DNA of 64,000 nucleotides from Provencibacterium sp. (lineage in GTDB: Bacteria; Bacillota; Clostridia; Oscillospirales; Ruminococcaceae), in contig JAAWAN010000020.1 of NCBI GenBank assembly GCA_022792175.1, positions 60,745 through 124,744 of the forward strand. Direction: 5' to 3'. The notes below the pieces were generated by a model. That model worked only from the letters and a program-made list of their open reading frames with translations, had not been told where the DNA came from and searched no databases. The translations under genes were made by a program, and so were the position numbers. Position 1 is the stretch's first letter; each line of letters begins with the position of its first letter. Positions 17,848 to 26,499 of the stretch are shown one piece after another.

Positions 17848-17892
17848 GCCATCCTGCAGATATGACCTATTATACCACAACTGCAGGATGGC
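17848..17892. repeat. 12-bp inverted repeat GCCATCCTGCAG...CTGCAGGATGGC flanking an extended -10 box
   Basis: Arms 17848-17859 and 17881-17892; minus-strand TGGTATAAT lies between them. Confidence 0.75.
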
Positions 17893-18052
17893 CGAAATAA
17901 GCCCAGTAAATTTTTCATCGATTCAGAAAGAAAAGATAAAAAATTTTCCATTTCCGGAGAAAACGTGCTATAATAAAAGCAGAAAAGTCCTTTTCTTTTT
18001 TTAGAGCATGGAAAAGACCAAATTCGTGAACCACCGGAAAGGAGCGGTAAGC

Positions 18053-18673
18053 ATGAAGAAAACCATTATCACCATCAGCCGGCAGTATGCCAGCGGCGGC
18101 CGTCAGATCGGGGAGAAGCTGGCAAAGTCCCTGGGGATTTCCGTTTATGATAAGGAGCTTATCAGCCTTGCGGCCAAGCAGAGCGGCTTTTCCGAGAAGG
18201 TCTTCGAGAATGTGGATAAGCAGTCGGCCAACAGCCTGCTCTATTCGCTTTCCACCGGTATGTATAACGCCATCGGCCATTTTGATGGGGCGAATAACCT
18301 TCCGCTCAATGATAAGGTTTTCCTTGTGCAGTATAATGTCATCCGCGACCTGGCCCAGAAAGAATCCTGCGTCATTGTCGGGCGCTGTGCCGATTATGTT
18401 CTGCGGGATAATCCGGATGTCATCCATGTCTTTATCCATTCGGATATGAAAAGCCGCATCCGGCGTGCGGTGGAGGAATACGGCATGGTCCCCGATCACG
18501 CGGAATCGATGATTTTAAAGGGAGACAAACGCCGCGCCGCCTACTATGATTTCTATACCGGCATGAAATGGGGACGGGTGGAAAATTACGATTTAACGAT
18601 AGACAGCGACAGCATCGGGCTGGATAATGCCGCAAAGCTGATTGAAGACTATACCCGTATGCGGCAGGAATAA
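18053..18673 (+). CDS. Cytidylate kinase-like family protein
   Basis: MKKTIITISRQYASGGRQIGEKLAKSLGISVYDKELI; SD ggagcgg before ATG at 18053. Confidence 0.88.
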   Translation: MKKTIITISRQYASGGRQIGEKLAKSLGISVYDKELISLAAKQSGFSEKVFENVDKQSANSLLYSLSTGMYNAIGHFDGANNLPLNDKVFLVQYNVIRDLAQKESCVIVGRCADYVLRDNPDVIHVFIHSDMKSRIRRAVEEYGMVPDHAESMILKGDKRRAAYYDFYTGMKWGRVENYDLTIDSDSIGLDNAAKLIEDYTRMRQE

Positions 18674-18741
18674 AAGGGAAAACGGCAGAGGGAAAAATCC
18701 CGCTGCCGGCACCCTTGTAAAGGGGACAGGAGAGAAACGTT

Positions 18742-19875
18742 TTGCAGAAGGTATTGCTGATTCCGGATTCGTTTAAAGGCACGATGTCCTCTGCGGATAT
18801 CTGCGAGAGGATGCAAAGGGCGGTTCATCGCTTTTATCCGCAGGCGCAGACGGTTTGTATCCCGGTGGCGGATGGTGGGGAGGGCAGCGTAGACTGCTTT
18901 TTAGCGGCAATTGGTGGCGAAAAGGTGTCCCTGCGGGTCAAGGGGCCCTATATGCAGGAGATGGAAGGCTTTTATGGCCGCCTACCGGATGGGACCGCCG
19001 TTGTGGAAATGGCGGCCTGCGCCGGCCTTCCGCTGGTGGGCGATGAGAAAAACCCGCTGCAGACAACGACCTTCGGCGTTGGCGAGCTGATCCTGCATGC
19101 GGCGTGCTCAGGCGCGCGGCGGATTATCGTGGGCCTGGGCGGCAGCGCCACCAACGATGGCGGCGCTGGCGCGGCTGCCGCTGCGGGCGTGCGCTTTTAT
19201 GACCGGGAGGGGAACTCCTTTATCCCGGTGGGAGGCACGCTGGAGAAGATTGCGCGCATCGATATGCGGGAGAGAGATGCTGCTTTAAACGGGGTAGAGA
19301 TTGTCGCCATGTGTGATATTGACAATCCCCTGTGCGGCGAAAACGGCGCGGCGGCGGTGTTCGGCCCGCAGAAGGGGGCAACCCCTGAAATGGTAAAACA
19401 GCTGGATGACGGCCTTTTTTCGATGGCCCAGGTGCTTTTGCGCGATACCGGAGAGGACCTTTTAAAGAGGCCGGGCGCGGGCGCTGCGGGCGGTATGGGC
19501 GCCGGAATGGTCGCCTTTTTCGGCGCGCGCCTGCAGATGGGCATTGAAACGGTGCTCGATACCGTTTCGTTTGACAAGCTTCTGCAGGGAGCGGACCTTG
19601 TCCTGACCGGCGAGGGCAAAATTGACGGACAGAGCCTGCGCGGCAAGGTGGTCATCGGTGTGGCGCGCCGGGCGAAAAGGCAGGGCGTTCCGGTCATAGC
19701 GGTGGTCGGCGATATCGGGGATGATATTGAGGGCGTTTATGAGCAGGGAGTCACCGGAGTGTTCAGCATCAACCGGGTGGCGGTCGATTTTAAGCAGGCG
19801 AAGGTGCGCAGCCGCAGCGACCTGGAAAAAACGGTAGAAAATCTCATGCGCTATATGCAGGCGATGGGATTATAG
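18742..19875 (+). CDS. glxK: Glycerate kinase
   Basis: VLLIPDSFKGTMSSADICERM...IPVADGGEGSVDCF...GLGGSATNDGGAGAAAAAG. Confidence 0.93.
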   Translation: MQKVLLIPDSFKGTMSSADICERMQRAVHRFYPQAQTVCIPVADGGEGSVDCFLAAIGGEKVSLRVKGPYMQEMEGFYGRLPDGTAVVEMAACAGLPLVGDEKNPLQTTTFGVGELILHAACSGARRIIVGLGGSATNDGGAGAAAAAGVRFYDREGNSFIPVGGTLEKIARIDMRERDAALNGVEIVAMCDIDNPLCGENGAAAVFGPQKGATPEMVKQLDDGLFSMAQVLLRDTGEDLLKRPGAGAAGGMGAGMVAFFGARLQMGIETVLDTVSFDKLLQGADLVLTGEGKIDGQSLRGKVVIGVARRAKRQGVPVIAVVGDIGDDIEGVYEQGVTGVFSINRVAVDFKQAKVRSRSDLEKTVENLMRYMQAMGL

Positions 19876-19904
19876 AGGCTGTCGCATCTTAAAGCAGCAA
19901 ACAG

Positions 19905-19937
19905 GCTGCCGCAAAATGTCCCGCATTTTGCGGCAGC
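19905..19937 (+). terminator. Hairpin GCTGCCGCAAAATG/CATTTTGCGGCAGC
   Basis: 14-bp perfect arms, 5-nt loop, downstream of glycerate kinase. Confidence 0.7.
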
Positions 19938-20138
19938 TATTTGTGCGGCCGGGTTCCCGGTTTAACGGCGGCAGAAGAGGGAAAGCTGATATTATCCGCC
20001 GCACTCGGAAAACGCAGATTTTTCTTTTCAGTGGTCCATCGGGTGTGCAGCGTACATATGCCTATGATGCAGACAGAAGCAGGCTGCCGGAACGGCCCTT
20101 TCATACCGGCATACGGAAGCAATCAATAAAGGAACGGG

Positions 20139-21554
20139 ATGATGGAAGGATTGAATAAATACCGCAAGCTGATAGGGAATACCCTTCTGATGGGCATAGG
20201 GACCTTTTCCTCCAAAATACTGGTTTTTCTTCTGATGCCGCTGTATACCCGCGTCCTTTCCAAGGAAGACTACGGCACAGTGGACCTGCTGGTTCAGATG
20301 TCCAACCTGATGCTTCCGCTGGTTTCGGCAGGAATACTCAATGCAATTATCCGCTTCGGGCTGGACCGCAGCAACGAAAAGAGCGATGTGTTTACGACCG
20401 GCCTTTTGGTCATCGGCGGCGGCTTTACGGTTTTTTTGCTGTTTAGTCCGCTTCTTTCGGTGATAGATTCGGTGGCGGGCTACACGCGATTTATTTATCT
20501 GTATGTATTGACCTCGCTTCTTCGCTCGCTCTGTAGCCAGTTTGTCCGTGCGCAGGAGCGCGTGCGCCTTTATGCGCTGGATGGCGTGATGGCGACCATC
20601 ACCGTTATTTTCTTCAATGCGCTGTTTTTGGTTGTGCTGCGCCTGGGGATTACCGGCTATATGCTGGCAACGGTGGCATCCGACTTCTGCTCAGCTGCTT
20701 TTCTTTTTCTGTATGGGCGGCTGTGGCGGTTTATCCGTCTGCGCCGCCAAACGAAGGGGATTTCCCGAGAAATGCTTCGCTATTCGGTGCCACTCATACC
20801 AACAACTGTTTTCTGGTGGATCACCAATGTTTCCAACCGCTTTATTGTCACCGAGATTCTGGGGGCGGGATATAACGGGCTGTATGCGGCCTCCTACAAG
20901 GTGCCGACGGTGGTCAATCTGGTTTCCAATATTTTTATCGAGGCCTGGCAGATGTCTGCCGTAACCGATGGGGAAGGGAAGGACCGCGGCCGTTTTTTCT
21001 CGAATGTGCTGGGGGCGTTCCAGTCGGTAGTTTTTCTCTGTGCCTCCGGGCTGATTCTGTTTTGTAAACTCATTATGCGGCTGCTGGTTGCAGAAAGCTA
21101 CTATCCCGCCTGGGAATATGTGCCGATTCTGGTGATGGCAACCGCCTTCAGTTGCCTGGTAACCTTTCTGGGCAGCATTTATATGGTGGAGAAGCGCAGC
21201 GTCCTGGCCCTGGTTACCACGATGGTGGGAGCGGGCCTCAATGTGCTGTTCAGTCTGATATTTATTCCATTTTTCGGGGTAAACGGCGCCGCCTCTGCAA
21301 TGTTTGTCAGTTATTTTATTGTTTTTCTTCTGCGCGCCGTTACGGCGCAGAGAATGGTGAAAATGCAGTGGAATATACCGAAGCTGATTGCTAATATTCT
21401 GATTCTGCTGCTGCAGAGCTTTATTATGATACAGGAACTTCCGCTCTGGATTTTGTGGGAAGGGCTGCTGACGCTGTTATCCATGGCGCTGAACCTGCGT
21501 CCCGTTTTGCTGCAGCTGCGGCAGATGCTGCAGGCGCGGCGCCGCGCCTCTTAG
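20139..21554 (+). CDS. Oligosaccharide flippase / polysaccharide biosynthesis membrane protein
   Basis: ORF 471 aa; GNTLLMGIGTFSSKILVFLLMPLYTRVLSKEDYGTVDL. Confidence 0.88.
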   Translation: MMEGLNKYRKLIGNTLLMGIGTFSSKILVFLLMPLYTRVLSKEDYGTVDLLVQMSNLMLPLVSAGILNAIIRFGLDRSNEKSDVFTTGLLVIGGGFTVFLLFSPLLSVIDSVAGYTRFIYLYVLTSLLRSLCSQFVRAQERVRLYALDGVMATITVIFFNALFLVVLRLGITGYMLATVASDFCSAAFLFLYGRLWRFIRLRRQTKGISREMLRYSVPLIPTTVFWWITNVSNRFIVTEILGAGYNGLYAASYKVPTVVNLVSNIFIEAWQMSAVTDGEGKDRGRFFSNVLGAFQSVVFLCASGLILFCKLIMRLLVAESYYPAWEYVPILVMATAFSCLVTFLGSIYMVEKRSVLALVTTMVGAGLNVLFSLIFIPFFGVNGAASAMFVSYFIVFLLRAVTAQRMVKMQWNIPKLIANILILLLQSFIMIQELPLWILWEGLLTLLSMALNLRPVLLQLRQMLQARRRAS

Positions 21555-21759
21555 CCTGGCGATTATTTTCCATTCATAACCTTTTGCAGCCGGGGAACGA
21601 TAATTTTAAAAAACCCGGTTTTCCTCTATAGACGGAGGAAGCCGATATAACGATTACAGAGATGAAAAATCCGGCGTGCCGCGGCCGTTTAACCGCGGTT
21701 ACCTCCGGTCTGCAGACAGGCGGTCGGGGGATGATGTCACAACAGGGAGGCTTTTATTG

Positions 21760-22638
21760 ATGAACAGACCATGCAAGAGGATAGCGGCAGCTGTTTTCTG
21801 CTGCCTGATGTTGCTGCCGATGGCAGCCTGCGTCGGCAGAAATCAGGGCAGCTCGGATTCTGAGTCGGAGCAGCAGGTTTCCTCCTGGGAAAACCCGCCG
21901 GTGACAGAGCGGCCGGAGAGCGATTTTCAGCCGGAGATTCCCGAGGCGGCCGACCAACTGCAGACGGCGATCTCCCAAAACAGCGATACCGTCGGCTGGC
22001 TGATCGTTCCGGGAACCGAAATCAACGAAGCGGTGGTCCAGACGACCGATAACGAATATTATTACCGGCGGGATGCCCTGAAAAACTCCTCCTTTGCCGG
22101 CTGCCTCTGGATGGATTACGAAAGCTCTATCGGCGATGGGGAGGCGGAGAACTTCTCCCGCAATACAATTATTTATGGGCATAACCTCGGCAGGCCGCAG
22201 GGCGTTCGGGACGATGCAAACGGGGAAAAGTTTGCCCAGCTTTTTAAGTTCGATGATCTGGAGTTTGCGAAGGAGCACCCCTATTTCTATTTTGTCACCA
22301 CTAAGGGAACCCATATTTATGAGATATTTACCGTTTTTTATTCGGAGGATAAGCTGAGCCCGGTTCCCTATCACTATGCCTCCTATTCGGATAAGGACTA
22401 TGAAGCGCTTTTAAATGATGTGCGCACCCGCTCCCAGTTTGATTATAACGTTTCTGTCGATAAGGAGGATAAAATCATCACCCTTTCTACCTGCACCTAT
22501 AAATATGGGACTTATTCCCAGAATCCGCATCAGCGCTTTGTCGTTATGGGCCGGCTGGCCAATGGAGACAAGAATTTTTATGAAACGGCCGACCTGCAGG
22601 TCAATCCCGACCCCAAAGCGCCAAGTTTTCCCAGATAA
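21760..22638 (+). CDS. srtB: Class B sortase with lipoprotein-type signal
   Basis: GWLIVPGTEINEAVVQTTDNEYYYRRD, YGHNL, IITLSTCTYKYGTYSQNPHQRFVVMGRL; lipobox-like PMAAC at the N-terminus. Confidence 0.88.
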   Translation: MNRPCKRIAAAVFCCLMLLPMAACVGRNQGSSDSESEQQVSSWENPPVTERPESDFQPEIPEAADQLQTAISQNSDTVGWLIVPGTEINEAVVQTTDNEYYYRRDALKNSSFAGCLWMDYESSIGDGEAENFSRNTIIYGHNLGRPQGVRDDANGEKFAQLFKFDDLEFAKEHPYFYFVTTKGTHIYEIFTVFYSEDKLSPVPYHYASYSDKDYEALLNDVRTRSQFDYNVSVDKEDKIITLSTCTYKYGTYSQNPHQRFVVMGRLANGDKNFYETADLQVNPDPKAPSFPR

Positions 22639-22640
22639 AA

Positions 22641-22685
22641 AACAGGCTGCTTCAAATGGTAAAAACGATTTGAAGCAGCCTGTTT
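22641..22685 (+). terminator. Terminator aacaggctgcttcaaat/atttgaagcagcctgttt
   Basis: 17-bp stem with T-tail after srtB. Confidence 0.85.
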
Positions 22686-22762
22686 AAAAATATTTTAGTT
22701 TCATGAGAATCCGATATCAATATAAACCGGTGATTTTTAGACAAAAAATGGAGTGGTGATAG

Positions 22763-23314
22763 ATGATATATCTGGAAACAGAACGCTTGATTCTGAGAGA
22801 TTACCGTAAAGAAGATTTTCATGAATACTATCGATTAAAATCAGATGCCAAAACGATGTATTATTTGCAGGATATACGGCTATTTACACAAGAACAGGCT
22901 AATGAGGATTTTCATAAAGTTTTGGACGATATGTCACAACCAGATAGAAAATTTTATTTTATACATATGGAGTTAAAAGGTTCCCATGAGCAGGTCGGGA
23001 GTGTCGGCTATACGGTAACAGACGATACCCCTGTAGGAAAAATTGTGGGTGCGGGATATTTTATTTATCCGAAATTCTGGGGAAAGGGATATACAACGGA
23101 AGCGTTTCAGCGGGTTTTGGAGTTTGCATTTTCTGAAAATAACGTCTACAGAGTATCTACAGGATGCTTAGCTGAAAATGCAGGTTCTGAAAGAGTTATG
23201 CAAAAGTGCGGCCTGATAAAGGAAGCCGAACACATAGATTATGAATGGCATGATGGAAAGATGAAAACGCGATTGGAATATCGGCTATTAAAAAGAGAAT
23301 GGCGGCAGAAGTGA
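22763..23314 (+). CDS. GNAT family N-acetyltransferase
   Basis: YLETERLILRDYRKEDFHEYYRL...YPKFWGKGYTTEAFQRVLEFAF...NAGSERVMQKCGL. Confidence 0.9.
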   Translation: MIYLETERLILRDYRKEDFHEYYRLKSDAKTMYYLQDIRLFTQEQANEDFHKVLDDMSQPDRKFYFIHMELKGSHEQVGSVGYTVTDDTPVGKIVGAGYFIYPKFWGKGYTTEAFQRVLEFAFSENNVYRVSTGCLAENAGSERVMQKCGLIKEAEHIDYEWHDGKMKTRLEYRLLKREWRQK

Positions 23315-23426
23315 ATCGGGTTTATAAGAAAAAGCGGGATATCACCTTGCCATTTAAAGATTTTTGCAGCGCTTTTTAAGGGAAGGGCATATTCTACATC
23401 TATGCTGCGGCAAAAGGAGAAAAAGG

Positions 23427-24305
23427 ATGTTTGAACTCATACAAGCCCAAGAAAACAGCTATTATATTCAAAGCCCGGCCAAAATCGGCCTCGTGCGGCT
23501 AAAGGGCGACAGTGTCTGTCTGATTGACAGCGGGAATGATAAGGACGCAGGCCGCCGGATACGCCAGCTGCTGGAAAAAAACGGCTGGAGCCTGCAGGCA
23601 ATCTACAACACCCACTCGAATGCTGACCACATCGGCGGCAACCACTATCTGCAGGAGCAGACCGGCTGCAGCATCTATACGCCGGGAATCGAGCAGGATT
23701 TTACCCGTCATCCGCTTTTGGAGCCCTCCTTTTTGTTTGGTGCCTTTCCGCCTCGGGAGCTGCGGCACAAATTTCTGTTGGCCAAAGAAAGCCGGGTGCA
23801 GGAGCTTTCAGAGGACTGCCTGCCGGAGGGATTCTCCATTCTGCCTTTGCCGGGGCATTTTTTTGACATGGTGGGCTACCGGACGCCGGATGACGTTGTC
23901 TATCTGGCAGATTGTCTTTCCAGCGAGCAGACACTGGAAAAATACCCCATCAGCTTTTTGTATGATGCTGCAGCCTACCTTCAAACGCTCGAACTGGTGA
24001 AGACGTTGCAGGCAGCGCTGTTTATTCCCTCGCATGCAGAGCCGGCAAAGGATATTGCGCCGCTGGCGCAGAAAAATATCGATCAGGTCTACAGGATTGC
24101 CGAATCGATTCTTGAAATCTGCAGCGAGCCGCTCTGCTTTGAGCAGCTTCTGCAGAAACTCTCACTCAAATACCGGCTGCAGATGAGCTTTGAGCAGTAT
24201 GCGCTGGTGGGGAGCACCGTTCGCTCTTATCTCAGCTGGCTGAAGGATAGCGGACGGCTGCAGGCATATTTTGAAGACGGTCTGCTGCTCTGGGAGAAAG
24301 ACTAG
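23427..24305 (+). CDS. MBL fold metallo-hydrolase
   Basis: CLIDSGNDKDAGRRI, THSNADHIGGN, LPLPGHFFDMVGYRT, YLADCL; start chosen at SD-preceded MFELIQ. Confidence 0.85.
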   Translation: MFELIQAQENSYYIQSPAKIGLVRLKGDSVCLIDSGNDKDAGRRIRQLLEKNGWSLQAIYNTHSNADHIGGNHYLQEQTGCSIYTPGIEQDFTRHPLLEPSFLFGAFPPRELRHKFLLAKESRVQELSEDCLPEGFSILPLPGHFFDMVGYRTPDDVVYLADCLSSEQTLEKYPISFLYDAAAYLQTLELVKTLQAALFIPSHAEPAKDIAPLAQKNIDQVYRIAESILEICSEPLCFEQLLQKLSLKYRLQMSFEQYALVGSTVRSYLSWLKDSGRLQAYFEDGLLLWEKD

Positions 24306-24318
24306 CTGCAGCAGATAT

Positions 24319-24744
24319 TTACCGGGCGGCGATCAGGTCCAAAAAGAAGAGGCCCTCTGCGATATTGATAAAAATATCCTTTTCCCTCAGCAGATGGGCC
24401 TTCCCGTTATAAAAAACTGTATCCGGACCGGCGGCCGCCTCATAGATACGGCCGCTTTTATCCATATAGCGGATGCTTATCTGCGCTTCGCCCTCCCCGG
24501 CGGACCAAGGCTGGTATTTTAAACAGCCGATACAGCTGCGGGCCAGGCGGATATTTTCTTCATCGGTAAAAATGAGGGTCTCCTGCAGGGCGGCATGCGA
24601 AATTTCCACCTGCATAATCTCCTCAGCCTGCGGAATTCCCAAAAGCGGCATTCCGTGCCAGAAGAGCTCAATCAGGATAACGAGCGCCGTACTGCACAGT
24701 ATTTCCAGCAGAAGGCGAAGAAGCCCCTTCATTGTTTTTTTCAT
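24319..24744 (-). CDS. Hypothetical membrane-anchored protein
   Basis: MKKTMKGLLRLLLEILCSTALVILIELF signal/TM; SD GGGAGAACGCACC before ATG. Confidence 0.5.
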   Translation of the reverse strand: MKKTMKGLLRLLLEILCSTALVILIELFWHGMPLLGIPQAEEIMQVEISHAALQETLIFTDEENIRLARSCIGCLKYQPWSAGEGEAQISIRYMDKSGRIYEAAAGPDTVFYNGKAHLLREKDIFINIAEGLFFLDLIAAR

Positions 24745-24950
24745 GGTGCGTTCTCCCTTTTGGATAAAGATGGATAAACAGAGTATAGCATCTTTCGGCG
24801 GCTGTTTCAAGCGGGCAGCCTCTCTGCGCCGCCTGTGTGCGGCCAGATCTTTGAGGCTAATCGCCGTCTTTACAAATTTCGCCAAAGGGGCTATACTAGA
24901 GGTGCCGCCGGGCGGTAATTGACTTTATTGACTTTTAGGAGAATAAAAGG

Positions 24951-25589
24951 GTGGAGCAGACGGTTTTTATTTGGGACTTGGATGGGACGCTGCTGGATTC
25001 CTATCCGATTATTGTTCAGAGCCTGAGGCAGGCACTGGCTGAACAGGGCGTTTTTCGGGAGGTAGAAGAGATATACCGGCATGTTATTGCCTATTCGGTC
25101 GGTTCGTTTATCGAAAAAACGATAGGGGAGGCCTCCCTGTGCGCCGAACAGCTTCGAAAAAGATACGCGCAGCTTAATCATGAAAGGGATATGCAGATTA
25201 AGCTGATGCCGCATGCACAGCAGGTTTTGCAGCAAACGGCAGACAGAGGCTGTCGCCACTATGTCTATACCCATAAGGGGAGCGCATCCTGCGCGATACT
25301 GGAAAACACCGGGATTCTTCCCTTTTTTGAGGAGGTTGTTACGAGCCGGAACGGTTTCGCCTCAAAGCCCAACCCGGCCGCCCTCGATTATCTGATTGAA
25401 AAATACCGGCTAAAAAAGGAGCATTGCTTTTATGTCGGCGACCGCAGGGTGGATGTGGAATGCGCAGTGAATGCGGGCATCAAAAGCATCTTGTTTCTTC
25501 CAGAAGGCGGCTATGGAGAAAAAACCGGGAAAGAGGACAGGGTCGTTTTCGATCTGCTGGATATTATCGATCTCTTCCGGCAGCAGTAA
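24951..25589 (+). CDS. HAD-IA family hydrolase (phosphoglycolate phosphatase-like), GTG start
   Basis: FIWDLDGTLLDSYPIIVQSL...YTHKGS...FYVGDRRVDVECAVNAGIKSI. Confidence 0.88.
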   Translation: MEQTVFIWDLDGTLLDSYPIIVQSLRQALAEQGVFREVEEIYRHVIAYSVGSFIEKTIGEASLCAEQLRKRYAQLNHERDMQIKLMPHAQQVLQQTADRGCRHYVYTHKGSASCAILENTGILPFFEEVVTSRNGFASKPNPAALDYLIEKYRLKKEHCFYVGDRRVDVECAVNAGIKSILFLPEGGYGEKTGKEDRVVFDLLDIIDLFRQQ

Positions 25590-25658
25590 GGCCGCAGGGA
25601 TTGACGGTCAGAATTTTGCAGCTGGGCGGGATGGCCCGCAAAGAGGAGGAGGCTTCAT

Positions 25659-26390
25659 ATGGGAAAAGCCGGCCATGCTAAAAAGCGGAAAAAATATCGC
25701 CTGAAGCCGCAGGCAAAACGTTTCTATAAACGGGCGCTGCTCGTTATCGGCCTTGTTCTGGTGGCTACTCTGGCGCTGCGCTTTACCGTTTTCCGCAAAA
25801 CCTTTACCCTTTATGGATATAACGCTTCCCAGCCTTTCGAGGTGCAGAGTCTGCTGCTGGAGAAGATAAATCCGAAGCAGGAGGAGAACCTGATTTTAAT
25901 GGATCTCACCCTGCGCACCAACAGTAGCGCTGAGGTGACTTCCTTTCAGCTGGATATGATAGAGCTGATTTCCAATGAGCGTTATCAGGAATGGACGCTG
26001 CAGGTCAGCGGGGGCCGCGCGAAGCTGCGCAAAGGAAGCCGCGCTTCCGGCAATCTGACCGAGCAGAAAAACCGTTTCCCTTCCATTCAGCAAACGACCG
26101 CCGCTTTGGGGCGCATTCCGCTGCTTTCCCTGGTGACGAATGAAAAGCTCTCCGGCAAACAGCAGCTGGAATTTACCACCAAGAACTACCGGCCGAACGT
26201 CAACCCCACCTTCAGCGATAAAGCAGGGGAAGGGGTCAGTATTATGTGGGTGGCGGCCACCGGCTCTACCTCGAGCGCGCAGGCCGACTGGATTCCCTAT
26301 ACGAACTATATGGCGCTGGACTGTGCCGTCTATACGCCGTCGGAGGATACCTCGATCAAAAAATATGTGATTTTGCTGGAAACGGTTTGA
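25659..26390 (+). CDS. Hypothetical membrane-anchored protein
   Basis: Basic N-terminus plus single TM then extracellular domain; no family recognised. Confidence 0.55.
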   Translation: MGKAGHAKKRKKYRLKPQAKRFYKRALLVIGLVLVATLALRFTVFRKTFTLYGYNASQPFEVQSLLLEKINPKQEENLILMDLTLRTNSSAEVTSFQLDMIELISNERYQEWTLQVSGGRAKLRKGSRASGNLTEQKNRFPSIQQTTAALGRIPLLSLVTNEKLSGKQQLEFTTKNYRPNVNPTFSDKAGEGVSIMWVAATGSTSSAQADWIPYTNYMALDCAVYTPSEDTSIKKYVILLETV

Positions 26391-26433
26391 CAGGCAGGGG
26401 ATGTAAAGCTCCTCTGAGAATATTTATAAACGC

Positions 26434-26482
26434 TGTGTCAGCCGCCGGAATCCCCTAAAAGGACTCCGGCGGCTGACGTTTT
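26434..26482. terminator. Bidirectional terminator between convergent genes
   Basis: gtcagccgccggaatcc...ggactccggcggctgac. Confidence 0.75.
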
Positions 26483-26499
26483 AAAAAGAGGAGGCGAAA

